Assembly: GCF_014851395.1 (NCBI RefSeq)
Contig: NW_024040374.1
Coordinates: 26,120,772-26,184,771, forward strand
Source of the DNA: Micropterus salmoides
Lineage: Eukaryota > Chordata > Actinopteri > Centrarchiformes > Centrarchidae
DNA length: 64,000 bases
Reading direction: 5' to 3'
The notes below the pieces were generated by a model. The model did no database searches, was not told the origin of the DNA, and saw only the letters and a list, made by a program, of their open reading frames with translations. The translations under genes and the position numbers were made by a program. Shown one piece after another: positions 47,301 to 62,300 of the stretch. Within the stretch, counting starts at the first letter, position 1. Each line of letters begins with the position of its first letter.

Positions 47301-50300
47301 CAGGCCACAGGTTAGAACAGAGACTAGTTTGTTGCATTTCTGACAACATGCTAATTAGTCATGCTTTTACCTGTGACTTTAAGTTGTTAAATGGAGATAC
47401 AAAATGAGTAATTAGTGTATTGACTAGATCTATTAAGCCCATCACTGTTTTAAGAGTTGAGTCACCACCGCTCTGCAGTCATCTGTTGTTTGTCCTATCT
47501 TGATTATAAATGTTCCTTTTTTTAAATGATCTTTTATTTCAACATTGCTTCAGCTTCAGTTTTTAGTTGCGTAACCACTTTTGGCCGCAGATAACAGAAT
47601 TGATGCAGAAGGCTTAAATTTTAGTCCTCCTAAATAAGCTGAGTGGCTGTCATTAACATCTAGATTTATTTAGTGTGTGTGGGGGGGGGTCTATCCGCCC
47701 CCTTTGAAGGGAACAGTTATTTATGCACCCAGTGAACAGAAACTGGGACAGGAAAGGGAAAAAAAGGACTTTTAACGTTAAATGGGTCACCTTGAGTGGA
47801 GCACTTGTCTATGTGGTCCTATCAGGAGCCAGAGAGAGAGAGAGAGAGAGACGGAGGGATATAGAGGGGACACACGCTTCCTGTCTGAATGTTAAAGTTG
47901 TCACTGTCCCCTGATAGAGAAAGGCTATTTCAAGGCTAACGCTAAAGCATTGGCAAACGCACACTGTCAGGCCCAGCTTACCTGTTGACGTACCCGGTGT
48001 GATGCTGCACCCAGCCTTCAGTTTACTCGTCTAACATGCAGTTTGATATTCATTCAGAGTTTCTCTGTGGCTTTTGTTTTCACCCCAGTCATTGTCCATC
48101 CCTGGCTGATTTTTGCCAGTGTTGCCACTTGTCGAGGCACCAGCCCACTCCATAATCAAACAGCACAACTCCATGTTACTGTAAATAACCCTGGAGTCAG
48201 AACTGATGATTGCGATTCCATCCATCCTTCGTCAGTTGCTTATCCTGCGTACATCCTTGCTGGAGCCAATCCCAGTTGACATCGGGCGAAAGGGGGGGTA
48301 CACCCTGGACAGGGCAGGGCCACACATAGACAAACAAAAAGTCACATGCATTTAACCTAGTCCGCATGTCTTTGGACGGTGGGAGGAAGCCAGAGCACCA
48401 GGAGAGAACCCATGCGGACACGGGGAGAACATGCAAACTCCACACAGAAAGGCCGGGGCAACCGAGGTTCGAACCCACGACCTGTGAGGTGACAGTGTTA
48501 ACCACTGTAACACCGTGACGCCTGCGGATTGCGATTATGTTATGTAAAAGCTAGCATGAATGGATGAAGAAATGCACAGCTCTTGGCTTTGTTGGCAACA
48601 GATGGGATACTGCAGCAGGCCCGTTGGCCATTCCTAATCTCTTTGTGCCTCTTTGTGATGTGGCTTTGCATTTACCTGTTAGTAAGAAGCTCACTTTAGT
48701 TTGTTATACCAGCACATATGAACCATAAATATGAACTAAAGGGCACATTTCACAGCGATAAACATTCATATCCTCACAAAATACACGTAAAGCATCAATT
48801 TCTACACAGACAGCATGTTATCACAAACATGCGAGGTCACTAGCCGCTGATTTATTTGTACATTTTCCCTTTTCTAGTATATGAAATTGCTGCTTCCAGG
48901 GGGATTGTCTCCAGTGACATGTGGGTTGTTTTTGCTGCTCCGGCGCCGAACATCACCTGCAGTCCTCTGCATAACCTGAAGTTCTGGTTCATCGACCTGC
49001 TGTTGAGAGATGCTCAGAGGGCCCAAACAGGAAGTGCTGAGTTTATCTACTAAGGAAAGGCTTGAGTTGTAAGAGAAACAAATTTGTAGTCCGCTACCAA
49101 CTGAGCTTTTTGTTGGCGTTCACCCAGAGATCCACCAGGCTGTTATTAACAAATGTCACAGCCAAGCGGTTCATGTTTGATCTACTTATTTGGACAGCAT
49201 AAATAGAGACGTAACATGGGATCTTGGCGTTATTAATTTGATCATGTTATGCCCTGTGCAGAAGCAAGTCTTTGACACAAAATTGATGCCCTTAATGCTG
49301 GGTTTAGTGTTGTAATTTGGCAGCATGCACTTCAAACTGGATGAAAAATACGACAGAATGATGCATGATGCCTGAAGGAATGTAACACAGCACCCGCTTG
49401 ACTGCCTCGTCCACTGACTAAACACATGAAGTCACTGCTTTAATGAAGATTATGATCAATGAATAATTTAGTAATTAAGTGAATACATTTTCTCATATCC
49501 AGTTGATGATATTTACATAATTATAAAACTGTTTTATCAGTGTCTCCGCTTTGAGGATTGAATCACGACTTAATCGACATCACAGCAGATGTTCTCTCAG
49601 ATGTTTTCAAAGTCAAAACACCTGCAGTGGCATAACTGACTTGGGTGTGGCCAGAAGTGCAACAAAATGAATGAGTCAGCCCTCAGAGATCATCTGCTGC
49701 TGAACAACTGTTTAAATGGGTTGCACTAGTTTGTAACATAATATTTTTCAACTAACTAATCATTTTTCATTTCAGTTACACGTAACTTTACAAGTAATAG
49801 ATTTTTTAAAATATGTTTTATTCTTTATTTAATCAGTTTACTGTAGGATTAATTTTGTTGATAAACTTACACTCTGTGCCTTAGTGTTTTGGATATAAAT
49901 TCTTGTACCTGACTTTAGGAGGTATCGAACAGGTGGTCTTGTTTGACCCAGGTGCTTAATCTGTGCCTTTCAGGTCATGGGAGAGGGACAGCATGTTCAT
50001 AGTAAATAATAATTACCCAGCTTGGTTTCTCTCCCACACAAATGAGCCTCACAGTCCATTGCCACATGGGAATTCCTGAAGAGCTTAAGATAAAAAGTTA
50101 CACTAAAACATTGAGAGCAGCTGGTGTGCTGCACTGATCCCTCCAACATGAACATGCACACATAATGAAACTTATTTGAACAAATGAGAGATTAGTGGTA
50201 ACACAAGTGTGGTATTATTGGTTTTATACTGTATGTTTTCATTCTGACTGCAGGGCTTTCTGTGGTTTGTACTTGAAACAGAAATAACCTGGACTGACTG

Positions 50301-53300
50301 ATGTGCTGTGAATTGGAGCAAGAAACTCTCACAGGTTAACTTGGGTCTCTGAAATTGTGAAGTCACTAGTTGTGTAGTTTGTTTGTATTTAGTGAAAGTG
50401 AGCTTTATGCCCTTCACAACTCTTATGATCAAATTAAAACCACTGGCACTGGTCTTGTGAAACAGTGCTGCACCTTCTTTCTTTGTCTAAAAAATCATTG
50501 CTTTCTCCACCTTCTGCCATGATAAGTGTGTGTTTACCGGCATGCTGTTGTGTCCAGTTCAGAGAGCAGAAACACATTTTTGCAACAACAAATTGTTGGA
50601 AATTGGTCCAGTATTGAGTAAGCGTGCTGCAGTGTACAGCAGCGAAACAGGACTGCTCCTTGCAGGCAGTTGTGCTGCTGACAGGCTCAGATTGTTATTT
50701 TAAGTGTCTGAAAACATTATGGTAAGGATCCCTACAGAAGTAGAGTAAGATCCTACCGGAAACAGTTGCTATATCGCTCTGTTCATAGCCACTTGTATAA
50801 ATGTAATCATTTATAAATGATTAGACTTAACCACTCTAAAGCCCTAGCAAGCAGGTGGTTAGCTTAGCTTAGCTTACCACAAAGACTAGAAAACAGCCTT
50901 CCAGCACCTCTAAAGCTCACAAATTAACACATCATATCTGTTTGTTTAATCCGTGCAACATTGATGTAAAAAGGACAAGTTGTAGTTTTATGTGGAGTTA
51001 CATGGTGGAACTATTTCTTGGCCGTGTGCAGTGACTTCCTGGAGTCTTGTCATCACTGTGAGGTTGCCAGGCAGCAGAGCGGACTTACGTGAGTAAAGAC
51101 TGAGATGTAAAATATACAATTAAAGCCTAAAATGTTTGATCCTGGATAGAAATGATCACTTATTGAAGTGATCTGATTTTATTTCCTCTACAAGTGACCA
51201 ACATTTAAACATACAGTATAACAGGTTATTTATGGACACCCTGCAGCGCATCATCTCCCTTCACTCAGGCTACCTTGCATGTGCACAGTACAGTGATGCT
51301 CATGAAGTTGACCCCGCTGTGAGTCATCTTGCATTTCTCCGTGCTGGGAGGAGGGCTCACTGTTCACAGTGATCCATGTTGGAGTGGCGCGATGCTGCCT
51401 TTGGCTTTCTGGGTGTGGGGGGGAGGAAACTGGAGCACAGCTCTGAGCCATAGGCAGAAATACCAGGCCTAACTAGGACATGTCGAAAAACGGGGCTAGT
51501 GGTGGGGCGTCTCTCGCAGAGAACTTCATGGAGCGACTGAGTGACTCAGTGGTGATTAGCTCTGAGTTTCTTTGTTTGCTCCATATGTATGATTATTACA
51601 TGTCACTCATGCCTGTAAACATGTGACAGAGATTGTTTTTGCAGGATTGTTTCATAAGCTTTTCCAGGTGTGCCAGTCCTTTTGCTTTTCATTTGAGCAA
51701 CTGTCCAGCCAGAATAGTGGTACAGAATTTGATTATGCTTGTGACCCCTTAGTACGAAGCTGAGTCTTCTTACGACCCCTTTCATGGACATGTGATGGGA
51801 TTTGTTCATCAGACTAGTGCTGCAACTGACAATTTTTGATATTACCGATTTTATAATTTCGTCAATTGATCATTCCATAAAACATTGGAAAACTGTGTAA
51901 AATGTCCATCCCAGATTCCCAGACTCCAAGTTGACTCTTCACATATCATGTTTTGGCGAAATGTAAGAAAAGCAGTAAATTCTTAAATTTGGCATTTTTG
52001 CTTGAAAAATTACCCCCTGATTAATGGATTATCAAAGTATCTGCGAATTAATTTTCAATCAACTTATCGATTAATTGACTAATCAACAAATCGTTCGGCT
52101 CTACATCAGACAGGTTCATTTCGGGGGAAAAAGGCCAGTTTACAAGAAAAAAAGTCAAAGATTAGAGAAAAGTATGTAAGATAACACAATTCCTTTTTCC
52201 CAATAATCATTAGATGTGTGATATGACCCCTTGTGGGTGTACTGACCCCTTTTCACTAGTGGTGGCAGCAGTAAAAGCAGAAATAACAATACTATTATAG
52301 GTGTTTTCATCTCTGCTGTTGTGTTTTCCCACTCAGGGCTCTACTTTAACCTTTTTCCCAAGGGGCACATGCGCTCCCAAAAAAAGAAAAAAAAAATTGG
52401 AGCACAGTGAAAAATGTTTAATGTGAAAAATGTGAAAAAGTTAAGTATAATGAGCTGATCCACCAGCCACAATCTTTACCCGCACACTGCTCGTAAATAA
52501 ATTCTAAAATCTATTTTTAGGGGCATGTGGGATTAAATTGGTCGCCCTGTAGAGCCCTGCCACTGTCATAATGAATTGACAGCAGCAATAAACAGTAGCA
52601 TTGATTTCTCACTAGTTGCTCTGTATTTTTTGTTGCAGGACACCAATGAAATTGTGGCCATTAAGAAGTTCAAGGACAGTGAAGGTAAGAGGACAACAAA
52701 TCCATCATCATTTTTATTGTCAAACAATTCATCATCTTTTCTGTTGGGAGGCATCCCTTCCTCATCACTACATGTAAGCCCAGCGTGATCCAGATTTCCC
52801 CTTTGTCTCACCTCTCTGCAGAAAATGAGGAGGTTAAAGAAACAACACTGCGGGAGCTCAAGATGCTCCGCACCCTCAAGCAGGAGAATATTGTGGAGTT
52901 GAAAGAGGCCTTCCGCAGAAGAGGAAAGCTCTATCTTGTCTTTGAGTATGTGGAGAAGGTGAGATTCTTTTTCAGATTGTTCCTTTATGAGGTCTACACT
53001 GACTTTTTAATGTTACTGTCACCTAGCGTGGTGATCATCTTGATTTTTTTGGTCGTGTTTTGTTCTCGTTTTAGAACATGCTTGAGCTGCTTGAGGAGTT
53101 ACCCAATGGTGTGCCGACTGAGAAAGCGCGCAGCTACATCTACCAGTTAATCAGAGCAATTCACTGGTGCCATAAGCATGACATAGTTCACCGGGGTAAA
53201 ATCTCTTTTTTCTTACTTTTTTCTGTACTTTATTTGGATACATAATAAAAACACTGAGAGAGAGAGACAGTGTCAAAGAAGAGACTTTCCGTCCATATTT

Positions 53301-56300
53301 GATCCTAACCTGGAAGAGGCTCCTACAAGTCCACAGAGCACAGCATTAAACACTGCACCATCACTGGACACCATCTGTGCTTTGATTTTAAGAAACAGTT
53401 AGAACCAATACTGTACATTTCCAGCGTAAAATAGTATAAATGTATACGTCTGACTATTCTTCTCTGATGAAACAGTCATTAGGTTTTTTGATGTATTGTA
53501 ACCAACCCCTCTATTGTTATCAAGATGTGAGCTTTTGGGCTAATCAGTAGCAGCTGAGCAGGAAGCCAGATGGCCCATGTGAGCTTTTGGCACACTGAAT
53601 GCAACAGAGCAGGCATCCAAATGGCCCGTGGTATACCCAGGCACAGATATGACACTGCTACTGAGGGATATGATGTATAAGTTATAGTTCGTCTTTACAA
53701 TCTGTGAATTTTCACTGACAGAATTTGATTTCTTGGCTCCTTAGTTTGCTGCCTCTTGCAAAGATACTGTAAATTTAAAAGAATTTCACCCTTTCAGTGA
53801 GACAGATGAACATGTGTTGGCAGGAATGATGGTCGTGACGTTGTAACGCCGATGCCCCTCGCCAGCTTATGTGTTGTCTTCCTCCCCATCTGTGTTCTTC
53901 CTCCTCAGACATAAAGCCAGAAAACCTTCTCATCAGCGCCGAAGACGTCCTCAAGTTATGTGACTTCGGTGAGCACCTCTATCACATGGTCACCCTGTAA
54001 GAGCTGTAAGGAAGGCTAAACAGTCAAAGCTGTGATATAAAAGGAGTATTTTCAACATAGACTATATTTGGCTGAAGCCACTGCTTCAGGAGGGTACCAG
54101 GCATCTTTGTGTGCAGCCCTCTCTCCTGGCTCTCAGGCTGCCGCTGTGCATTCTTCCTTCATCGTAATTAATGAAAAGTGTTGGAAAACAAGAGGCTAAT
54201 CACTCTTTGATTCAATCTGGTAGCGCCACAACAAAACGGGGGAAACGGAAAACATGGCGTAGCCAACATCATGTAGGCAATCTGGAGTGAGAGACTGAAG
54301 CCCTGCTGTTTGCTCTGTGTCAGCCAAAGGCATTGAGAGAACAGACAGAGGCCAAACATACTCTTCTGTGAAGGTTTACATTTGTCTTTCTGCACATTTA
54401 ATTTCTTTGTGTGTTGTTTTGATTTTGGATTTTGAGAAATACCCAAACTGGAATTGAAAAGCTCATGCCAACAGCTATGTCAAGCAATTGCATCAGTGTA
54501 TTTCAGATGAGCAACTGTTTGCTCTCCATCAAGCAGTTATTAATGCAGAAATGGTAAAGGGAAAGAAAATGTTGATGGACAGGTTCAGCTTTGCCTTTTA
54601 AGTCTGGGTTATGTTATTTCCTTGGAATAGTTTGACTTTTTGGGAAGTACGCTTTTTTGCTTTCTTGCAAATAAAAGGATTGATCCCACACTCATTTCTA
54701 TACGCTAAATGTGAAGCAAAGGAGGTGGCAAGCTAAGCTTAGCATAACGCTTAAATATGAGGAAACAGCCAGCCTGTCTCAAAAGTCCACCTACCAGCAC
54801 CTCTAAAGCTTAATAAATTAACTCAAGAAATGACTTGTTAATTAGTGCGCTTTAGAGGTGCTGGTACTTTGAACAGAGCCAGGCAAGCTGTTTCCTCGTG
54901 TTTCCAGTCTTAATGCTAGGCTAAGTTAACCCACTTCTGGCTCCAGCTTCATATTTAGTGTACAGACATGTGAGTAGTATTGATGTTCTCATTTAAATCT
55001 CAGCAAGACAGCAAATAAGCTTGGTTCCCGAAATTATGAAAAGGAATTGAGATTTTTACCCAAATAGTTCAAATCTGCATGAGAGGATATATGTTAAACA
55101 TATAGTTAGATGAAAATGATACCGCTGTCATATATTAGTGTTAAATACAACACTACAGCCAGTTAGTTTAGCTTAACACAAAGACTGGAAACAGGGAAAC
55201 GGCTAGGTTGGCTCTATCCAAAGGTAAAACATTTGCTTACCTACTAAAGCTCTCTAAATAATACGTTTTATCTTGTTTCTTTAATTTATACAAAACTGAA
55301 ATGTAAAAACGACAAGTTGTGGCTCTGTTTCTTGGCCTGGCATAGCGATTTCCTTTTTTTCCCTATGGGTAGAACAAACAAGATATAATGTGTTAATAGT
55401 GAGCTACTGGACATACCCAAGCTAGCTGTTACCCATTGTTTCCTTTCCCATCAGTCTCCTGGCTGTAACTTCATACTTAAGGCAAGACACTACAGGTAAA
55501 TAGGGTAAACATTTTAACTAATTAATATCACCACAAACCTTCCCCAGCTGGTTACTTACATTAAGACAATTTTTTTTTGTCTAGCAAGTTTTCTTTTTTA
55601 ATTTAATTTCTTTGTTAATGTTTTTCCAGAACGAAAATCTGTACATTGGATAAACTTCAGAATTGTTGTTGACATATTAGAGTCAAATGGTTTACAGAGG
55701 GAACTTTTTATGACTTCATAAATCAGCAAATACTGTCAACAACAATAAAAAAACAAAACAAATTTTTGCCATGTTTTTTATGAATAAAATGTTTTATAAG
55801 GGCTATGAATAATTTATGAACAAACCCCTTTGTAAAAAACTTCAGAATAGAGAGGAATAAAACTGGAAAGTTTGGTGTATGTAAGGGTGTATGAGGTGGA
55901 GATTTCTGGATCAGAGAATGAGGGGGAAAAAAATCATTTTGAGGAACAGCCTTTAAATATATGTATTGTAAAATTATATTTTTATTGAAAGCCACTATTT
56001 ATAGACACAATGTCTGATCAAATCTCTGGCAACAAGAATGTGGAACATCTAAAACTCACTGACTCAATTACACAGCATGTAGGGCCTTCAGCTGAACAGA
56101 ACCATAGTAACACAGTCTGACACATACTCTTACACACACATTCACTTTTGGTGAATTTAGGAGAAATCTACAAACGTATATAGACAATGTTTAGTTAAAT
56201 AAACACCTTAATGTGTATTTTGGACATTTTCTTTTCGCGAGTCAAAACATTTCAGAGTTGACCAGTGCATGAAAAAATTATGGTTTGCCAGTAGTGTCTG

Positions 56301-59300
56301 GCCGTAACATACATAAATGGGAGTGGTATCGATCCTCTCATGTAACTCCAAATAATTATATTTCCCCAAATACCAAACTACTTCTGTCAAACTATTAGAT
56401 TATAGACAGTTTGCTGTATTTGTACATCTACTCTTCAGGTCTATGAAAATGAATTCAGATTTGTACCCAAAATTTAGTAGTTAAAATCGCTATGACTGGA
56501 TATGTGTTGAACAACATCCAGAAATTAATATGACTACTTTTACCAGTGCGATGTCACAAGAGGGCTCATCAATACAGTGCAGCTTCTCCATATCTCAACT
56601 ACTTTATAACAGACCTCTGAATCATAATGAGCGTCCAGAGAGGTCCCTGGCTGTCCTTTTTAGGTGTCTCAGCATGTAGAGCATATCAAAAGCCTCCTCA
56701 TTATACTATATTGCTTCCTCTGTCTTCTCTTGCCAGGCTTTGCACGTAATCTCTCTGAGGGGACTGATGCCAATTACACCGAGTATGTGGCCACTAGATG
56801 GTACCGCTCTCCAGAGCTCCTGCTCGGGTACGTCTTTTTTAGCCTTGTCCAGGAACTCAGTCACTACACTGACATATCCTTTTAGTAGCTATTCTTATGC
56901 CTGGCCTTAATCACCAGCCCCTTAAATCTCTGGTCCCAGGGCTCCTTACGGGAAGGCAGTGGACATGTGGTCAGTGGGCTGCATCTTAGGAGAGCTGAGT
57001 GACGGGCAGCCTCTGTTCCCGGGAGAGAGTGAGATTGACCAGCTCTTTACCATCCAGAAAGTGTTGGGACCCCTGCCACCGGAACAGATGAAGCTGTTCT
57101 ATAACAACCCCCGCTTTCATGGGCTACGGGTAACACACTTTACCCCAACCCTCACTGCGGGTCACTCTGCCGACCCATCCCCTCCACGTTGCTCTTATTA
57201 CCGCTCATTTTCTTTTCTTCCATCGCTTTCGTCTTGATCTTCTCTCTCCTTAGCTGTCTCTTTCAGCCTCCACCTCTTTTTCTCCTTCCCTTATTTATTT
57301 TCTCTCCCTGCAATGTCTCTGCACTCTTTGCTTGCTTTTTTTTTCTCGGTCTTCTTATCCTGGCTGAGTTTGCTGTGCCGTGACTGATTGGATCACAATG
57401 ACTCATCGTGTATCATGTATCCTGCATCCTGTAAGCTCTGTGAAGGAAGGCTGTGATAACTCTTCTGTGGCAGGCTGGTGGTACAACAGACCTGGGTCGT
57501 CCTTCCCTTCCCCTGTCTGCCCACGGCTCGGGATATAATTATTAGTTAGCAAACTGCAAAAATTGGTTAATGGGTGAAGGAGCATTTGGCTCCTTGGCTC
57601 CTGTTTCTTGTCTAAATTCCAGCTCATAAATATGGAAGTTGCTGTTGTCAGAACTCCGCTTAAGGGAAAAAAAAAATTATTCTCCACAACCTTTCTATGC
57701 CTGCTGTCATTTAAATGAGTAGAGAGCGTGACCCTGTTAGCAAACTTCACTGATCAGTGGACGTTTATGTGTAAGCCCCTCTCTCACGGTCAAATGATCT
57801 TAATAACAGGAGAGAGGACCATGACGAAGGAGAATGGTGTTTGAAGGAACAATACAAACTGTTTTTATTCAAATGTGAGTGCATCAGACCAGCAAGAAAC
57901 CACACAACACTTCTGAGTGAACACAGGATGTTTGATGGTTGTTTTATCACGTTAGCCACCTACGGTGTGCTTTCTGCAACACTTGGAAATGTGTGATGTA
58001 AAAAGAACAGCTTCTGGACGTTTTTTGGCAGCAGATTCACAATAGTCAGAAGAAATATTCTGTCAAAATGAAAGGCTGACATGGGAAGACTGAATGTGGA
58101 AGAAAGCACATGCAACAGTGCTCTTGTGAGTGACCTTCAAGCTGTTTTTTTCCCTCCTAAAAACCTTTTCTAAGGAAGCAGAAGTGTGGACCCTAGGAAG
58201 ACTAGCGACCGATGTGGGGACACAAATGGTGATCCAAATAAAAAATAATAAGTTTCAGGAATTAAAGCAATTATAGAATAAGCCTTTTTAATAAACTTGT
58301 TGACCATGTTCCTGTGATTGACATTAATGCTGTTTACCCCAAAATATAGAGCGTAGAACAAACTTTTCAAATATTCCTACTGACCTCGAAGGACTTGAGT
58401 GCAGAACCTGGACTGCGCCTTCTTAAGCATAGCACCAAACAGTTCAATTTTATATAAATATGAACCTCCAGATATTTATATTAGGAAACTACTTCAACCT
58501 GCTGATTTTTGTTGATAACTGGCAATGCTCCTTCTCTCCCTTCCCCTTTGAAGGTCAACTAGCCCCTTTGTCTTACTAATATTAAAGCTGAGCATGTGCA
58601 ATGAAAACTAGTTCATTACACATACTCCTCGACTCTACACACAAAGTACAGGTAGCTTAGATTGCTGGTCTTTTTACAAAGTTGCTACACTGGTCCCAAG
58701 AAATAATGGCCGCACATCATACAGATGTCTTTTGAAGGTTTATCTTATCTCACTCTCTACTTCCTCGGCAGACCCCGTGAAAACTACAGGAAAAGAAAAG
58801 ACAAAAAGCTTAAAACATTCATCTCACATTCATTTTAAGGACCCAAACACGTTAGCACAAGCGAAATGCAATGAAATCATATATTACCAAACAAAAAGTG
58901 TTGTCCATGTAAAGCAGACCAACAAGTACCATACACAAAAATAAACAAATGAAAGGCAATTGCCATGTGCGCCTCTTGAACCAATTGTAGAATACAGTTA
59001 TTTTGGGGCTGTATGTTGTTCCTCTGCATGTTCTGCTCTGCATCCACATTGTCTCTTACCCATAATGCCATAGTAATGCCCTTATCTTTACTCTGGTCGT
59101 GTGACCCATTTCCCATTATTCTCTTAGTTGAAATAAACTTTACATACAAGCACAACATTCTTTAACATTGTTTAAAATTACACATTTTAAGACACATTTT
59201 TTGTGAATGTTACCCTTTTTAACATCTTACTTTACATTTTTTTCCTATTTTTAAATGGCTGAATGAACTCAACTTTTGATGAATTTACACATACAAATAT

Positions 59301-62300
59301 ACAAAATAAACATGTCCTTGAGACAGTTACAGTGATTATTGGATCATTTATCACTTGGACATTTGTTGTGGCTACATTTTTGTAATCCACTGTCTCTTGT
59401 TTTAGTTCCCTGCTGTGAATCACCCCCAAACCTTGGAGCGAAGATATCTGGGAATTATCGGCGGAGCCCTGCTGGACCTGTTAAAGGTAGGGATCACTGG
59501 CATAGCTGCTCTGCTGCTGAGATGTTTTTATTTCCACTTTTTGTCTTGTTTCAGTTCATTCCTGCTAACACGCTATAATGAAAAGATACTCTGTAATCAT
59601 GAAAACTCCAATTTTCACAAACTAGACATCTGATAATTGCATCAATATCGTCATGTTTACGTCGTGACTGCATGATGCCTCTTCACTGCTTCGGCATCTC
59701 TCAGCTCATATCCTGATTCCAGCACTGCTGTTATTGCTGTGTCTACACTGTAAACAGGAGCTCCATGTCAAGAATGTGGGATGTGCTTGTGTGCTTGTGC
59801 ACTTGCGCTTTTCCCAGCAGATAATGACTCACTGCTAACATAATGTCATATCAGGACTGACATCAGCAAGGACATGCATCTCTCTTATTACTAATCAGGC
59901 TTTCTTGAGTTGAGTTTAGATATTCATTTTACAAAATATATTTGCTAATGCAAAGAGTGATTGTCTGTCTTATTCGTTCTGTTTTTGTTCTGAGAAAATG
60001 AGAAAAGTAGCTGTCTCTATAAATGTTAGTTATATAAAGTGTATACAAATGATCTGTTCACAGGTTTTATTTTGAGTGCATTCATACAGGAGACACATTA
60101 TTTTGGATATTTATTTGAGTAAGAAAAATGTCACAAATCATATTTCACATCATTGTTTGACTGTAGGACACAATTAAACGTAGCAGCAGCCTGACTTTTA
60201 TGATAATGACGATGACTCATAATAGCATGACTGTTTTAGTTTGCTGGATGTTCGGGGTGTATCGAGGGCTCACGGGCTCCCTCTGTGTGTTTGTGTGTTA
60301 GAATCTGCTATTGCTGAACCCGACGGAACGCTTTCTCACAGAGCAGAGCTTAAACCACCACGCCTTCCAGACCCTGCGGCTGGTGGAGCGGCCCGGCCCA
60401 CCCACACCTACACCTGTACGCTCCTCCAAGAGAAAACCTCACCATGGAGACAACACCACCCCCAGCAGGTCAGCAGTGAGCACTATAGCTAGTTTAAGCT
60501 TGTCAGTGTCTCCCTGTTGTTCAGATACATGAGTTAATGTGTTTTTTTATGCAAATGTGACCAGTTGTGTTCAGTCAATAGCCCCCTGAGGACCATTATC
60601 TGCTAAAGTCACTGTGTAAGGACATTTCTGCAGTTGTTAGAGGATAGGACATTTTGTGTTTGGTTTGGTTTTATTCTGTAATAAAACATCCTACAAATAA
60701 CACTTTTATTTACCAGAAAAACAAACACACAAAAAGCACAATCCATCTAGAAACAGCATATAAAACAAACAAGGTGTTACAAGTTCCAAAAGCATCGCAC
60801 AGGATAAAACACTAAAGGTTGTGATATCTTATTTCCATAGAGGTCCTGACCTGCCGTTCCCTTCTACATCACCACTAATTACAATAGATATTCCTGTTGC
60901 TCATTGTAGAAATAGTACATTTTTACTACAATACAAAATACATTAACCTATCTCTAGTCTTTCCTTTTAATTAAATGTTTTTGACACCTGTATTTAATGA
61001 TAAGCTGTTCCACATTTTAACTCCGACACATCGGAACAATTTGGATCCAAAAGAGCCTTATCTGTGTGAATTTTGACTATACCTAAGGTGACACCTATTC
61101 TGCTCTCTAATACGCTTAAATAGCCTGGTGCTTCACCACTTCTATAGACATGACCTGCAGCTAGATACTGAACCCTGTTAGCAATGTAACCGTTTTAGTA
61201 ATTTAAGATGTCCTATACATAAATGGGTTGTTTATTGTAATTAAGGATATAATGTATCATCTTATTTTGTTCAATATATAAGTGAGCCTGTTGTTGCTTA
61301 GGAAGACTATGGTAATAGAAATGACAGTTCTTGATTATATCATATATACATTACATTTTCTTGCAACTAACTTAACTTACTTAACTAACATTAAGAAACT
61401 TTTTGTTTCCATTTATACCATAGAATTGCCAGATACAGTGGTTTGAGCAAGTTTACTACTTAAGAGTCTGTTGTCCACTTGCCATGTACTTTATTTTGAC
61501 ATTATTTAACTAAAAATGCTTCTCATTTAAAGACACATTTTGAACTCACTAACAAAGCTGAATCGTCAGCATATAGAAAGAGCTTAAAATCAACTAAAAT
61601 TGTTTACATTATATTAAGAAAGGTAGTGTCATATGATTGATCCCTGTGGAACACCACACATGACCACTAGGTGGCCATTGATATCTACATACAGAAAATG
61701 ATTACTCTGGTATGATTCAAGCCAAATAACTACTAGATTTTCACACCCAATAGCCTCAAATTTATACCATAAAATTTAATGTTTGACTGCAATATGTTGA
61801 CTTTGTCCTTTCTCTCTGCTAAGGAGCCATGGGGGAAAGAGCTCAGGAAGCCACCGCTCCAGCAGCAGAGAGTGCTCAAGCTTGCCCCGGCACGAAGACC
61901 TCCATCCCAGCAACGATGGCTTTCTCAATGGCAACCTGCCTGCAGCAATCAACCTCAGTCCCACTCTGCATCCCAAGAACTACCAGCCGCAGATCTACAA
62001 CCATTCCACCTCGTGCAACATGGACCTGGCCAGCAGCAACCTGCCTCATCTGCTCAGCCCTGGGGAAGCCAAGAGCAAGGGCGACTTTGAGATGAATCTG
62101 GGGTCCAAGGTGTCCGACGGCCCCGGAGCCAAGTACCTCAAATCCAACTTCCGCTTACAGCAGAACCGCCATTCTTTTGTGGAGGGGAAGACCAACACGC
62201 TTCAAACGGGGGAGAAACACAGTCGGCACAGCTACATGGAGTCCCACAGCTCCACGCCCTCCACCTCCAAGTTCGCCTACCTGAACTTGTCCAAGAGCTA

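Larger units (their letters stand above)
35234..52638 (+). other. cdkl5: cdkl5 intron 3 (17.4 kb, repeats only)
   Basis: The largest intron of the window. It holds dispersed repeats at about 37130-37250, 41405-41530, 43503-43633, 44613-44713, 45952-47307, 48218-48522, 50837-51100 and 51814-52108, plus microsatellites. None of the open frames (up to about 102 codons) resembles a protein gene. Confidence 0.6.
53969..56736 (+). other. cdkl5: cdkl5 intron 7
   Basis: It contains the inverted repeat pair at 54604-54995 and a further copy at 55125-55520. Otherwise AT-rich with no recognisable gene. Confidence 0.6.

Noticed and set aside
48460..48522. tRNA-like boxes A and B (minus strand)
   Set aside because: They belong to the head of a dispersed SINE-like repeat; the rest of the cloverleaf is not maintained, so no tRNA gene is called. 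The same applies to 43570-43633.
57189..57383. Hydrophobic 64-codon ORF in cdkl5 intron 9
   Set aside because: Pyrimidine-rich DNA automatically reads as Leu/Ser/Phe/Pro; no other support.
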